Source: Fibrobacter sp. (lineage in GTDB: Bacteria; Fibrobacterota; Fibrobacteria; Fibrobacterales; Fibrobacteraceae). Taken from it: 41,624 bases of DNA. The notes beneath the pieces are model-generated. The model had not been told where the DNA came from, made no database searches, and saw only the letters and a program-made list of their open reading frames with translations. Each line of letters starts with the position of its first letter. Position 1 is the stretch's first letter. Below, one piece after another: positions 20,734-29,967 of this stretch. The DNA is taken from NCBI GenBank assembly GCA_017959225.1, contig JAGDBD010000033.1, positions 1-41,624 of the forward strand. Direction: 5' to 3'. The position numbers and the translations under genes were made by a program.

Positions 20734-21015
20734 ATGCATCAAAAGCGTTATCTTGTGGAAATTGCAATCGGTGTCATTTCGGTGATACTCGGTGCATGGA
20801 TCAGCTTTCTCGTGTGGAGAGAAGGCTATTACGTGGGAGCGTTGATGCTCGTTGTGACTGGGCTTATTACGGTTGTGCTCGGTGTAAAGGAATATACAGG
20901 AAAAAAAGGATCCCTGCTTCAGGAATCCTTCCTAAAAATTTTGCGCCGTACTATGATGTTCCTCAACACGATGCTTTCCATCGTCGTCGTGGGAACTTTG
21001 ATTTCGATGCTTTAA
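20734..21015 (+). CDS. Small inner-membrane protein
   Basis: A 93-residue protein of unknown function with three hydrophobic segments (about 9-28, 32-50 and 72-92) and short basic loops (REG, KEYTGKKG, KILRR). The start at ATG 20734 is preceded by GAGGA. It follows the Omp85-like gene by 14 bases and is probably the last gene of that operon, suggesting a role near the same envelope module. It overlaps the convergent lipoprotein gene by four bases. Confidence 0.8.
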   Translation: MHQKRYLVEIAIGVISVILGAWISFLVWREGYYVGALMLVVTGLITVVLGVKEYTGKKGSLLQESFLKILRRTMMFLNTMLSIVVVGTLISML

Positions 21016-21371
21016 TGATTGGCCGGTTGGAGCTTCGAAAAGAGGCTCTGGTACTTGGAAGCGTCGATTCTCTTGTACTTGGAAATAATGGTGCCGAACT
21101 GGTAGAATGCGGAATCGCCTTTGACGCGCATGTAGAACGGCATATCAAGAGAATTCTTTCCGGTTAAAACGGAGTCACCTTCGATGCTTGCAAAAAGATC
21201 CCCGTTGATATTGCGGATCGTGTAATTGTTTTCGCCAGGTTTCGTCTGGAAAACTTCAAAAATCATATCTTCTTCGCCTTGCCAGTAACCGGTAAAGACA
21301 GGCTTTTCCTTGGAGCAAGAAGCTAAGTAAGCAAGAGCGGTAAGTGCAATAATCCATAAAAGTTTTTTCAT
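21012..21371 (-). CDS. Small lipoprotein of unknown function
   Basis: A 119-residue lipoprotein. The start at ATG 21371 is chosen over a longer frame because it has GGAGA seven bases upstream and begins a classical signal (MKKLLWIIALTALAYLASC, lipobox LASC with C19). The mature part is beta-rich (FTGYWQGEEDMIFEVFQ, NNYTIRNINGDLFASIEGD, FYMRVKGDSAFYQFG), which would fit a small lipocalin-like barrel; this is a guess from strand pattern. It is divergent from the M15-like gene and convergent with the small membrane protein. Confidence 0.8.
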   Translation of the reverse strand: MKKLLWIIALTALAYLASCSKEKPVFTGYWQGEEDMIFEVFQTKPGENNYTIRNINGDLFASIEGDSVLTGKNSLDMPFYMRVKGDSAFYQFGTIISKYKRIDASKYQSLFSKLQPANH

Positions 21372-21434
21372 AGAGTTCTCCATTGGTCTCCTTAAAATAA
21401 TAAAAACTCTTCTAAAAAATTTTATCTTTTTTGT

Positions 21435-21857
21435 ATGCAAAAGTTTATTCTCTTTTTGCTATTGCTTTGTACTTTTGTCAATGCGGAATGGGGACAAAAA
21501 GATGTACACCGTTTACTGCTCAAGAGGACGAATCAAAAAGACGGGGTATATACTGCCAAATTGGAACCGGTGATGGACACGGCTGGCCTCGTTGTGGTTG
21601 CCGAATATCACAAAGCGATGGGGGATTCTTACCGCCCGACCATTACCAGTGCAAACGATTTCAGCTGGCATGGGAGATTTTCCAAACATTACCTGAATTT
21701 GGCATTGGATTTTCGCATTCGGGACGTTCCGTTTCACAAACGTTCGGAACTGGTTTTAGCCATAAAAAAAGCGCTGGGCGAGCGCTTCCTTGTTCTTTGG
21801 GAAGATGCCGGAACCTTAAATGAACATCTGCATATAGAGTTCCGGCCTTCGGAATAG
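21435..21857 (+). CDS. Secreted M15-like metallopeptidase candidate
   Basis: A 140-residue protein with a signal peptide (FILFLLLLCTFVNA, cleavage near 17-18). The mature part has the spacing of the D-Ala-D-Ala carboxypeptidase (M15/Hedgehog-type) zinc site: YRPT at 66-69, SKHYLNLALD with H85 and D92 (H plus seven to D, as in SxHxxGxAxD), and EHLHIEFR with E130, H131 and H133 near the end. The usual Gly of the first motif is Asn88. If active it would trim peptidoglycan stem peptides in the periplasm. A non-catalytic relative is possible. The 3' end contains, on the other strand, the terminator of the convergent operon. Confidence 0.65.
   Translation: MQKFILFLLLLCTFVNAEWGQKDVHRLLLKRTNQKDGVYTAKLEPVMDTAGLVVVAEYHKAMGDSYRPTITSANDFSWHGRFSKHYLNLALDFRIRDVPFHKRSELVLAIKKALGERFLVLWEDAGTLNEHLHIEFRPSE
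21764..21787 (-). terminator. Terminator of the proA-to-FGE-like operon, inside the M15-like gene
   Basis: On the minus strand AAGCGCT-CGCCC-AGCGCTT (21787-21769) is followed by TTTTTT, a strong intrinsic terminator about 70 bases beyond the FGE-like stop. It lies in the coding region of the convergent gene. Confidence 0.8.
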
Positions 21858-21858
21858 A

Positions 21859-23088
21859 CTATTTGGCGTCGGCACAGCAGCGGAAGCCCACAAAGGCATA
21901 CTGGTTCTGGGGATAGAAGCTGTATTTGGAATCGGTGCACTGGCTCTGATTTTGCGTATCCCAAGCGCCGCCTGCCACAAGAAAACGGTTGGATACATCT
22001 TTAGCCGGAGTATCGGTCCATTCCCAAAGATTTCCGTTCATATCGTACATGCCATACCAGCTGCGGCATTGTTCCTTTCGGCCTGCACGACGGGCTTTGG
22101 ACGTGTTCGTGTTGCACTTGGATGGCTTGTAAGTTGACCCGTAGGAATAGCGGAATCCATCTTTTCCCTTGCAAGCGGCAGTCCATTCGTCAAAACGGCA
22201 AAGTCTTTTTCCAGCTTGTTCACAAAGGGCTTTTGCCTGGTCGTGAGAAACCATGTCTTTGACGACTGCATCGGCTTGGTTTGGATATTCATAGGCGTCT
22301 ACGCAGACGGTCTTACCGTTAACAGGTACCGGGTAAGCGTTTTTTCCGCACACGTTATCGCTTGCCATATCGTAATGGACTTTTTGCCATGGAGAACGGT
22401 TCCCTGCGGAGTCTTCGGCCAGGTAGTATACGTCACCGGTTTTGTTGTATTCCACCGCTTTGGTCAATTCTTCGATGTGGTTTGTGTCTCCTACGGAATA
22501 GAAAGTTTTGCACTTGTATTCATCGCATTTGACCTTGAGCTGGATCGGTTCGTAATAGCGGCCTTCCGGAGGAACGACTGTCGCTTCGGGGGGAATCGAA
22601 TCCCTGTTTGCATAGGCGATGCTGTCGGCTTTTCTTAAACTGTCTGCCCGGGCGACGCTATCGGCGAAGGCTTTGCGGGCGAGTTTCAAACTGTCTTCCA
22701 AGGCTTTTTTTTCGCGGGCAAGACTATCGCGGATTTCCTGTCTGCGCTTTGCGATGCTATCGAGGCGCGCCTTTTCTTCGGGAGAAAGTTCTTTCGGAGG
22801 CTCGATATTTGCAATGCTATCGTTATAACGCTGAAGGCTATCGGCACGCAGAGCTTCGAGGCTATCCATGTAATGCTTTAGACTGTCGAGACGGTGATTG
22901 TCGTAAGCAGAAATGCTATCCAGCATAGCTTCGCGTTCCGCAAGCATTTCGGATTTTAAATTGGAAAGCTGACATTGGACGATAAAAAGCGTAACAAGCA
23001 GCAGGACCATGAGAATGGATATGGTCAGCCGATATTTTCTTCTGCGTTTGCGATCCCGTTCGGATACTTTTTTTTCGTTGTCAGTCAT
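21859..23088 (-). CDS. Membrane-anchored protein with Asp-Ser coiled region and formylglycine-enzyme-like domain
   Basis: A 409-residue protein. The ATG at 23088 is preferred over a TTG five codons upstream because GAGAGAC precedes it. A cytoplasmic basic stretch and one membrane helix (about 22-42, ISILMVLLLVTLFIVQC) come first. A long periplasmic charged helix follows with a recurring DS[ILV] motif (about 55-165). Next is a chitobiase C-terminal-like beta domain (PPEGRYYEPIQLKVKC, about 170-235), then a C-terminal sulfatase-modifying/FGE-like domain (KRLCRFDEWTAACKG, GMYDMNGNLWEWTD, FVGFRCC). FGE-fold domains often bind ligands without catalysis, so a structural or binding role at the envelope is as likely as an enzymatic one. 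Confidence 0.8.
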   Translation of the reverse strand: MTDNEKKVSERDRKRRRKYRLTISILMVLLLVTLFIVQCQLSNLKSEMLAEREAMLDSISAYDNHRLDSLKHYMDSLEALRADSLQRYNDSIANIEPPKELSPEEKARLDSIAKRRQEIRDSLAREKKALEDSLKLARKAFADSVARADSLRKADSIAYANRDSIPPEATVVPPEGRYYEPIQLKVKCDEYKCKTFYSVGDTNHIEELTKAVEYNKTGDVYYLAEDSAGNRSPWQKVHYDMASDNVCGKNAYPVPVNGKTVCVDAYEYPNQADAVVKDMVSHDQAKALCEQAGKRLCRFDEWTAACKGKDGFRYSYGSTYKPSKCNTNTSKARRAGRKEQCRSWYGMYDMNGNLWEWTDTPAKDVSNRFLVAGGAWDTQNQSQCTDSKYSFYPQNQYAFVGFRCCADAK

Positions 23089-23122
23089 AAGTCTCTCGTT
23101 CAAAAATTTTCAAAAGGGAATT

Positions 23123-23932
23123 TTATTTTTTGCTGGTGTCGCCTTCAAAAAGGTCATGCCAATGGCGTTTGATTTCTTCTTCGACTTCTTTCACGCTTAA
23201 TTTACGACGCAAGGAAGTTCGGTAGGCGATGGAAATGTAACCGGTTGCTTCGGAAACGACGATCACCATGGCGTCGCTTTCGGCAGCAAGGGCTTTAGCG
23301 GCGCGGTGTCGCATGCCGTATCCGGAATCCTGTTCCGAAGTAATCGCAGGCAAAGGAAGAATACAGCCCGCAGCCACAATACTATGGCTGTTCAAAATTA
23401 CAGCACCGTCGTGGAGAGCGGAATTGGGGAAAAACAACGCACGCAAAAGGCGCGAACTGATGCGGGCGTTCAAAAGTTCACCCGTGTCCGCATAATTGCG
23501 AAGTCCCACACGGTTTTCAAGAACAATCAGCGCACCGAACTGGTTTTTTGCCAAGTCCTGTACGGCTGCACCGATTTCTTCAGCAACCAGTTCCAGACCG
23601 CTTTGATGAAAGAAAAGGTTCTTTAAATTCATCCTTCCCACCGACTGGCCGATACGCGTAAGCGCTCCGCGGATTTCCGGCTGGAAAAGAATCACAATTG
23701 CGATAATTCCAAGAGTTGCCAAGTTGCTCAGAAGCCATACGACTGTGTGGAGTTCCCACCACTGCGCAAGGAACCATCCGATGAGCAAAAGCCCACCGCC
23801 CACAAACATCTGCACGGCCCGTGTTCCGCGGAACAGCAGAAAAACGTAATACGCCACAATCGACACGAGGAAAATGTCGAGAATGTCGGCAAAACGAACG
23901 TCGATGACTCCAAACAACTTAAACAGATTCAT
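23123..23932 (-). CDS. cdaA: Diadenylate cyclase
   Basis: CdaA makes the second messenger c-di-AMP from two ATP at the inner membrane; c-di-AMP usually governs potassium and osmolyte balance and wall homeostasis. The 269-residue protein has N-terminal hydrophobic helices (about 15-85) and a DAC domain (about 115-250) with GALIVLENR, the catalytic LHDGAVI and GMRHRAAKAL, corresponding to the DGA and RHR motifs. Its start overlaps the end of folP by 14 bases. The FGE-like gene follows after 34 bases with no terminator between them. Gene size and topology match CdaA/DacA rather than DisA. Confidence 0.93.
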   Translation of the reverse strand: MNLFKLFGVIDVRFADILDIFLVSIVAYYVFLLFRGTRAVQMFVGGGLLLIGWFLAQWWELHTVVWLLSNLATLGIIAIVILFQPEIRGALTRIGQSVGRMNLKNLFFHQSGLELVAEEIGAAVQDLAKNQFGALIVLENRVGLRNYADTGELLNARISSRLLRALFFPNSALHDGAVILNSHSIVAAGCILPLPAITSEQDSGYGMRHRAAKALAAESDAMVIVVSEATGYISIAYRTSLRRKLSVKEVEEEIKRHWHDLFEGDTSKK

Positions 23933-24803
23933 TTCGGAACGCCTTTAAGAGTTGAAGGGATTCCACCGCTTCCTTTACATCGTGGACGCGGATCACTGTA
24001 GCTCCGCCGAGAGCTGTGAAAATTCCGGAAACGACAGTCGGAATTAAACGGTCACTGGTTTCAAGGCCCTGAATTTTTCCGATATAGGATTTGCGGGACA
24101 TTCCGTAAAGAACGGGGAAGCCTGTATCGACAAAGGTTTCCACGTGGGAAATCAAGTCGAGATTGTTTTGCAAATCTTTTCCAAATCCGATGCCCGGATC
24201 CAGGCAGATGGTTTTGGCATCGACTCCTAGATCTGTCAACTTTCGTGCAGCCAAGAGAAGCTCTTCTTTGACTTCATCCACGACGTTCGTGTACGGTTTG
24301 AAGTCTTGCTGCATAGTTCCAAAGTTTCCGCGCATGTGGTTCAAAACGCTGGCGGCTCCGGTTTCGGCAATGGTCTTTGCCATGTTCGGGTCGGCGGCAA
24401 GTGCGCTGATATCGTTAATAATGTGCGCACCCGCCTTCATGCTCTCTTTCGCGACTTCGGATTTGATCGTATCGATAGAAATCCAGAACTTTCGCGTAGA
24501 AAGCAGAGGAACAAGTTTTTTCACAAGGGGAATCACCCGGTCGATTTCTTCGGCTGCGGAAACGGATGCGGCTCCCGGACGGGAACTTTCTCCTCCGATG
24601 TCGAGAATTTCTGCGCCTTCGTCAAGAAGTTTAATGGCATGTGCATAGGCGGCTTCTAACGTGTTATGCTTTCCGCCGTCAAAGAAACTATCCGGTGTGA
24701 CATTGACAATTCCCATGACTTTTGTCGTGGGCGTTCCGGAAATCAGATCGTTTCCGATTTTCCAAGCATTGGAATGGGACTTTGTCAAAGAATCAAGGAA
24801 CAT
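23919..24803 (-). CDS. folP: Dihydropteroate synthase
   Basis: FolP joins p-aminobenzoate to the pterin diphosphate in folate synthesis and is the sulfonamide target. The 294-residue TIM barrel shows MGIVNVTPDSFFDGGKH (about 28-44), ILDIGGESSRPGA (about 60-73), IIND in AHIINDISAL, and ICLDPGIGFGKD (about 200). The first ~25 residues are a slightly long leader. The start ATG shares one base with the ftsH stop (TAATG). It lies in the tilS-ftsH-folP-cdaA run, an order that combines essential housekeeping genes. Confidence 0.95.
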   Translation of the reverse strand: MFLDSLTKSHSNAWKIGNDLISGTPTTKVMGIVNVTPDSFFDGGKHNTLEAAYAHAIKLLDEGAEILDIGGESSRPGAASVSAAEEIDRVIPLVKKLVPLLSTRKFWISIDTIKSEVAKESMKAGAHIINDISALAADPNMAKTIAETGAASVLNHMRGNFGTMQQDFKPYTNVVDEVKEELLLAARKLTDLGVDAKTICLDPGIGFGKDLQNNLDLISHVETFVDTGFPVLYGMSRKSYIGKIQGLETSDRLIPTVVSGIFTALGGATVIRVHDVKEAVESLQLLKAFRNESV

Positions 24804-26902
24804 TAAGCTTTTTCTCCTTCGCCTTTATCTGCGATTGGAGTCTCGGGAATGATTTGCGTTGGAGCGGGGGTCGGACGACCCGGATCAGGAGGAGGTTCTT
24901 CCGCCTTCTTTTCTTCTTCCCGCTTCTTCGCCATTTTTTCTTGGAAAAGGTAAGAACGGCTCTTTTTGGAACCTTCGAGCTTTTCTCCAGCGAGGACGCG
25001 ATCGATTTCTTCGCGGTCAAGAACTTCGTTTTCAAAGAGGGCGTTGCCAAGGAGATCGAGCTTGTCGCGGTTTTCGATCAAAAGCTGCTTTGCTTTTTCG
25101 GCAAGGCCCTTCACCAGGCTGTTGATCGCTCCGTCGATCGCTTCCGCCATCTTTTCGGACATTTCTTTTGGCTTGCTGATTTCGCGGCCAAGGAAAATTT
25201 CTCCGTCATTGCGGGTGTAGCAGAGAGGCCCAATGGTTTCGTCGAAACCCAATTCCGTAACCATGCGGCGTGCGAGCTCCGTCGCTCTTGCAATGTCGTT
25301 AGAAGCTCCCGTGCTTTGATGGTTAAAGCAGATGAGTTCTGCAAGTCTTCCCGACATCAAAATCATGATGTTTTCTTCTGCGGCTTCCTTGGACATGGAT
25401 ACGCGGTCCATTTCCGGAAGGGACATAGTCACGCCTAGAGCGCGTCCACGCGGAATGATCGTGATCTTGTGTAGTGGATCCGCATGTTTGCAAAGAAGGG
25501 TCATCAAAGCGTGGCCCGCTTCGTGGAATGCGGTATGGCGCTTTTCTTCGTCGGACATGAGAAGCGTGCGGCGTTCCGCACCCATAGCGAGCTTGTCACG
25601 GGCTTCTTCAAAGTCTTCCTTGGTCACCTTCTTGTTATCGAAACGAGCGGCGAGAAGGGCAGCTTCGTTGATCAAGTTTTCGAGGTCCGCACCGGCAAGG
25701 CCCGGAGTTCCGCGGGCGATGTCCTTCACGTTCACGTCGTCAGCTAAAGGGACTTTGCGCTTTTTCAAGTGGACGCGCAAAATTTCTTCACGGCCTTTCA
25801 AGTCCGGAAGTCCCACGGTAATCTGGCGGTCAAAGCGTCCCGGGCGAAGCAGAGCTTTGTCGAGAACGTCCGGACGGTTCGTCGCCGCGATCAAAATCAC
25901 GCCTTCGTTTGCCGTAAAACCGTCCATTTCAACGAGCATCTGGTTCAACGTCTGGTCACGTTCTTCATGGCCGCCTCCAAGACCTGCACCACGCTGGCGT
26001 CCCACGGCATCGATTTCATCGATGAAAAGGATGCAAGGGGCACTCTTTTTACCCATGTCAAAGAGATCGCGGACACGTGCTGCACCCACACCGACGAACA
26101 TTTCAACAAAGTCCGAACCCGACATGCTAAAGAAAGGCACTCCAGCTTCCCCGGCCACTGCACGGGCAAGAAGGGTTTTACCCGTACCCGGGGGACCGAC
26201 GAGCAAAGCTCCCTTTGGAATGCGTCCGCCAAGAGTCGAGAACTTTTTCGGGTCCTTCAAGAATTGGACGATTTCTTCCAAGTCCGCTTTAGCTTCGTCG
26301 CAGCCTGCCACATCCTTGAACGTCGTTTTGGTTTTGCCGCTTTCGTTCAGCTGACGAGCTTTGCTTTTGCCGAACGAGAACATTCCCATGCCGCCTTTGC
26401 TACCGCCCGTTTGACGGGCCATCATGTACCAGAAGAAGGCGATCAAAAGGATGGCCGGGAGGAATGCAAAAATGCGGTCGATCCAGCTTGTGGTTTCGTG
26501 CTGCACGCGTACCTTAATTCCCTTGTGAGCTTCCCAAGCGTCGATTTGGGCGCTGGTCAAGTCTAGGACGTGGCTCGAGAAAGCGACTGTCTGATTGGAA
26601 TTCGGCTTTCTACGGGCGAGCTTTGAAAGAAATCCCTGCTGCTGTTGCTCCTGAGCGATTTCTTCTTCGGTCATGGCACGGGTACCTTCGACCATAATCC
26701 CGTCGAGGGTCCGCTGGAGTTTTAAACTCTTGATTTCCGTCGTGGAATCGTTCATCATGGCGAAGAAATCCGTCCTTGTCAAATCCAAGGAAGTTTCGTC
26801 GCTGTAAAGGCGCATAAAGAAAAGCACCATCAAGAGCATTGTCGCAATCAGGAAAAAGTTCCTGTTGTGGAACGCCGATGGGGCTTTAGGCTTATTACTC
26901 AT
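24803..26902 (-). CDS. ftsH: ATP-dependent zinc metalloprotease FtsH
   Basis: FtsH is a membrane-anchored AAA+ protease that degrades misassembled membrane proteins and short-lived regulators. From the ATG at 26902 (AAAGGAAA upstream) it has 699 residues; a longer frame upstream overlaps tilS without a ribosome site. Two membrane segments (about 15-33 and 145-165) flank a periplasmic domain. Walker A is GPPGTGKT at 236-243, Walker B is [11 protein letters not shown], the second region of homology ends ATNRPDVLD, and the zinc site is HEAGH at 460-464. The C-terminal tail is unusually long, charged and Pro-rich ([18 protein letters not shown]). It overlaps tilS by eight bases and folP by one. 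Confidence 0.97.
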   Translation of the reverse strand: MSNKPKAPSAFHNRNFFLIATMLLMVLFFMRLYSDETSLDLTRTDFFAMMNDSTTEIKSLKLQRTLDGIMVEGTRAMTEEEIAQEQQQQGFLSKLARRKPNSNQTVAFSSHVLDLTSAQIDAWEAHKGIKVRVQHETTSWIDRIFAFLPAILLIAFFWYMMARQTGGSKGGMGMFSFGKSKARQLNESGKTKTTFKDVAGCDEAKADLEEIVQFLKDPKKFSTLGGRIPKGALLVGPPGTGKTLLARAVAGEAGVPFFSMSGSDFVEMFVGVGAARVRDLFDMGKKSAPCILFIDEIDAVGRQRGAGLGGGHEERDQTLNQMLVEMDGFTANEGVILIAATNRPDVLDKALLRPGRFDRQITVGLPDLKGREEILRVHLKKRKVPLADDVNVKDIARGTPGLAGADLENLINEAALLAARFDNKKVTKEDFEEARDKLAMGAERRTLLMSDEEKRHTAFHEAGHALMTLLCKHADPLHKITIIPRGRALGVTMSLPEMDRVSMSKEAAEENIMILMSGRLAELICFNHQSTGASNDIARATELARRMVTELGFDETIGPLCYTRNDGEIFLGREISKPKEMSEKMAEAIDGAINSLVKGLAEKAKQLLIENRDKLDLLGNALFENEVLDREEIDRVLAGEKLEGSKKSRSYLFQEKMAKKREEEKKAEEPPPDPGRPTPAPTQIIPETPIADKGEGEKA

Positions 26903-28136
26903 AAGTTTCCTTTTTCCTAGGTGGAATCCCGTAAATCTGCAAAACCTGATTCCCATCGGCTAGGACCGGTAGGGAATCTCTTGCAAACTGCGGAACGCCA
27001 TTTTCTTCAAACCACTTTTTGAGACTTTTGGACATTGCCTTCGAAGGAGTATAAATGTCTCCTTTTTGACGCATACGCCAAGTTCCCAAAAGGGAATCTT
27101 TTTGGGAAATAAGATACAAATTGTGGGCTTCGGAGTCTTGCTTTGTATGGCAAAACCAAAGGATATGGCGTGATTTTTCAAAAATCAGGGCTTTGCCGTA
27201 GGCCGTAAAATTCGAATCAAAATGGAATCCTACCGGAAATTCGAACCCGAGGCTTTGCAGCCACATGCGAAGAATTTCTGCAGCGCCTGCTGGACTTTTT
27301 TGCCGAAGTTTTTCCCATGCGCTGTCGTGCAGGGCAAGGGTGAACTTGTAAGGCGAAATCTCTGCGGGAAAGGGCCACAAATTGGAGGGCACAATGTAAG
27401 GATCCAAGGTGCGTTCTGCGCAGTGGAGAATTTTTTCGTAAGCGGATTTTCCGAGTTCCGCGATACGGCAAAGCTGTTCAAGTGCCCCAGGGTTTGCGGA
27501 CTCGATCTGTGGTAAAAGTCCGTGGCGGATGGAATTTCTTGAAAAGGATGTGTCGGCGTTGGTTTCGTCTTCGCACCAGCTAAGTTGATTCTTGGCGGCA
27601 TAGGCTTCGATATCTGCCTTTGTCACGCTTAAAAATGGGCGAAAGACGCCGTCTTCACGGAACTCCTGAATTCCGGAGAGCCCCCTTAAACGGGATCCGC
27701 GCCGTATGCGCATCAAAAGGGTTTCTGCCTGGTCATTGGCATGATGGGCCGTGAAAATGACTTGGGCCCTTGCGTTTGGGCTGCCGGCAATTTCAAATAG
27801 CGCTTTGTAACGGGCTTTGCGGGCGTTCTCTTCAACTGAGCCGGAACTTTTTAAGGCTTCACCATCTAAATGCCGAACATATAGCGGAACTTTCAACTGA
27901 TGAGCAAGTTCTTTGACAAATGCTTCGTCCCGGTCTGCGGTTTCTTTTCGAAGCCCGTGGTGAACATGGGCAAGTGCGATCCATTCAATTCCAAGAGCGG
28001 TTTGATTCCTTACAAAGTAATGCGCTAGGCAGACGGAATCAACACCACCGGATACAGCCAAAAGTATCCGTTTCCAACCGCGCCTCCGAATTTTTTCTAC
28101 GACAAAATCAAACAATTTGCAAACCAAGTGAATCAA
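26895..28136 (-). CDS. tilS: tRNA(Ile)-lysidine synthetase
   Basis: TilS adds lysine to C34 of the CAU-anticodon isoleucine tRNA so that it reads AUA. The product is 413 residues if started at TTG 28136. The PP-loop ATP site SGGVDS is at 29-34, followed by AHVHHGLR, the family's [12 protein letters not shown] (about 130-142) and [17 protein letters not shown]. The C-terminal substrate-binding domain includes [17 protein letters not shown]. No ATG is available before the P-loop, so the start is TTG 28136 or the GTG four codons later. It follows hisI by 20 bases and overlaps ftsH. Confidence 0.92.
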   Translation of the reverse strand: MIHLVCKLFDFVVEKIRRRGWKRILLAVSGGVDSVCLAHYFVRNQTALGIEWIALAHVHHGLRKETADRDEAFVKELAHQLKVPLYVRHLDGEALKSSGSVEENARKARYKALFEIAGSPNARAQVIFTAHHANDQAETLLMRIRRGSRLRGLSGIQEFREDGVFRPFLSVTKADIEAYAAKNQLSWCEDETNADTSFSRNSIRHGLLPQIESANPGALEQLCRIAELGKSAYEKILHCAERTLDPYIVPSNLWPFPAEISPYKFTLALHDSAWEKLRQKSPAGAAEILRMWLQSLGFEFPVGFHFDSNFTAYGKALIFEKSRHILWFCHTKQDSEAHNLYLISQKDSLLGTWRMRQKGDIYTPSKAMSKSLKKWFEENGVPQFARDSLPVLADGNQVLQIYGIPPRKKETYE

Positions 28137-28156
28137 GGGCGAATAGCCCCGAAGCC

Positions 28157-28504
28157 TTATTCACACTTCTTGAAGAAGCAGGAACGTGCTCCGGTGTGGC
28201 ATGCCACCTGGGGACCCTGCATTCGCACTTCAAAAAGGAGCGCATCGCTATCGCAGTCGGCGTACCAATTGACGACGGTCATCACGTTTCCGCTGGTGTC
28301 GCCCTTGTGCCAGTATTCCTTTCGGCTGCGGCTCCAGAAGACCATTTCACCACATTCGTTTGTACGGCGAAGAGCTTCTTCATCCATCCAGGCCATCATC
28401 AAAACGTCATGTTTGTCTGCATCCTGGACAATTGCCGGGGCCAGTTTTTTTCCACCGAATTCCACTTCGAATTTGACTTCTTTGATCAGATCTTCAAATT
28501 TCAT
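28157..28504 (-). CDS. hisI: Phosphoribosyl-AMP cyclohydrolase
   Basis: HisI opens the adenine ring of phosphoribosyl-AMP, the third step of histidine synthesis. The 115-residue protein is the single-domain form without the HisE pyrophosphohydrolase. Motifs include VLMMAWMDEEAL (about 34-45), FWSRSRKEYWHKGDTSGN (about 54-71), and the metal-binding CDSDALLF plus GPQVACHTGARSCF with paired cysteines. It starts nine bases after the proA stop with AGGA before the ATG. No other his gene is nearby, so the histidine pathway is dispersed in this genome. Confidence 0.95.
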   Translation of the reverse strand: MKFEDLIKEVKFEVEFGGKKLAPAIVQDADKHDVLMMAWMDEEALRRTNECGEMVFWSRSRKEYWHKGDTSGNVMTVVNWYADCDSDALLFEVRMQGPQVACHTGARSCFFKKCE

Positions 28505-28513
28505 GATGATATC

Positions 28514-29779
28514 CTAAGAGCGTACTTGGCCTTCGCCAATTAAAATCCATTTATAGGTGCAGAGGCTTTCAACGCCCATGGGACCGCGGGCGTGAATTTT
28601 GTCTGTAGAAATTCCGACTTCTGCGCCAAGACCGTAAACACCGCCGTCTGCAAGGCGTGTACTGGCGTTGACCATCACGCTCGAAGAATCCACGTTGGCA
28701 AGGAAGAATTCCTGCACGGCTTTGTCTGCCGCAATGACGGATTCCGTGTGACGGCTGGAGTACTTTTCGATATGGTCGCAGGCTTCTTTGACATCCTTGA
28801 CAAAGCGAATGCTGAGTTTGAATGCGAGATACTCGTGATGGTATCCGTCGTCTTCTTCGAAGTCCTTGACATCCGCAAGGCGGACCTGCGTTTCTTTGTC
28901 GCCAAAAAATTCCACCTTCTTTGCACGGAGAGGGTCAAGAATTTTATTCACGTCGGCGTCAGAAAGTTCGCTGTTCAAAAGCAGCGTTTCCATCGTATTG
29001 CACGTGCCGCAGCGCTGCGTCTTCGCGTTTTCCACGATGGTTTTCGCCATGTCTATGTCTGCGGACTTGTCAACGTAAATATGGCAAATGCCGTTAAAGT
29101 GTTTGATAACCGGAATGGAGCTTTGATCGGTTACCGCGCGGATCAGGTTTTCACCGCCACGAGGAATCACGAGATCCAGATAGTCGCGCATTTTGAGCAG
29201 CGCACCCACAATGTCGTGGTCCGCATATTCCACCAGTTGAACCGCATCCGGATCTACGTCAAATTTTTGCAGTGCATCGCGGAAAATTTTGGCGAGGATT
29301 TTCGAAGAATAAAGGGATTCCTTACCGCCTCTGAGAACGACTGCGTTTCCGGCTTTAAAACAAAGCGCTGCACCGTCGATCGTCACGTTGGGACGGCTTT
29401 CGTAAATAAAGAAAACGCATCCAAGGGGAACGGTTACTCGGGAAATGTCTACGCCGTTATCAAGCTTGCGCTTTTCGAGAATTTTACCAAGAGGATCCGG
29501 GAACGTTGCGATTTGTTCCACGCCAGTTGCAATGCCTTCCAAACGTTCGTGATTTAACGTTAGACGGTCATATTTAGCCGGAGTCAGCTTGTCTTTGAAT
29601 GCGGCGAGGTCCTTGGCATTTTCTTCGAGAATCATTTTCTCGTTTTCGCGCAAAGATTTAGCTACTTCAAAGAGAACTTTGTTTCGGATGTCCGCATTGA
29701 CCGTGCGAATGCGTGCAGAAGCGGATCTGGCCTTTTGGGCAAGATTCAAAGCATATTCTTGGATTTCTTCTAAAGTCAT
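28514..29779 (-). CDS. proA: Gamma-glutamyl phosphate reductase
   Basis: ProA reduces gamma-glutamyl phosphate with NADPH to glutamate semialdehyde, the second step of proline synthesis. The 421-residue protein has the family's catalytic cysteine segment (QRCGTCNTMETLL, about 255-267), VPLGCVFFIYESRPNVT (about 115-131) and ALCFKAGNAVVLRGGKE (about 136-153), with the C-terminal VMVNASTRLADGG. It is the first gene of a minus-strand run that continues to 21859. proB is not in the window. The start ATG is followed by a normal helical N-terminus; the upstream 190 bases carry no gene. Confidence 0.96.
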   Translation of the reverse strand: MTLEEIQEYALNLAQKARSASARIRTVNADIRNKVLFEVAKSLRENEKMILEENAKDLAAFKDKLTPAKYDRLTLNHERLEGIATGVEQIATFPDPLGKILEKRKLDNGVDISRVTVPLGCVFFIYESRPNVTIDGAALCFKAGNAVVLRGGKESLYSSKILAKIFRDALQKFDVDPDAVQLVEYADHDIVGALLKMRDYLDLVIPRGGENLIRAVTDQSSIPVIKHFNGICHIYVDKSADIDMAKTIVENAKTQRCGTCNTMETLLLNSELSDADVNKILDPLRAKKVEFFGDKETQVRLADVKDFEEDDGYHHEYLAFKLSIRFVKDVKEACDHIEKYSSRHTESVIAADKAVQEFFLANVDSSSVMVNASTRLADGGVYGLGAEVGISTDKIHARGPMGVESLCTYKWILIGEGQVRS

Positions 29780-29967
29780 ATCGGCAAATTAGCAATTTTT
29801 AAGCACCGCGTTTTTACTCCAAAAAGAATGTCCTGTTTTTCTGACGACTTGTGAAAACGTTCGCTTTCGAGAGGGAGAATTCTTTTTTGGGGAAGAAAAG
29901 TTTCGTTTCGGGACTCCCTTGTCTCAAACATTTTTTTTCAATCGTTTTTTAGAAGAAATCAATTGGA

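Noticed and set aside
25332..26354. 340-codon plus-strand open frame antisense to ftsH
   Set aside because: Ser/Arg-rich antisense shadow of a highly conserved gene.
28592..29557. 321-codon plus-strand open frame antisense to proA
   Set aside because: No recognisable motif; proA on the other strand is certain.
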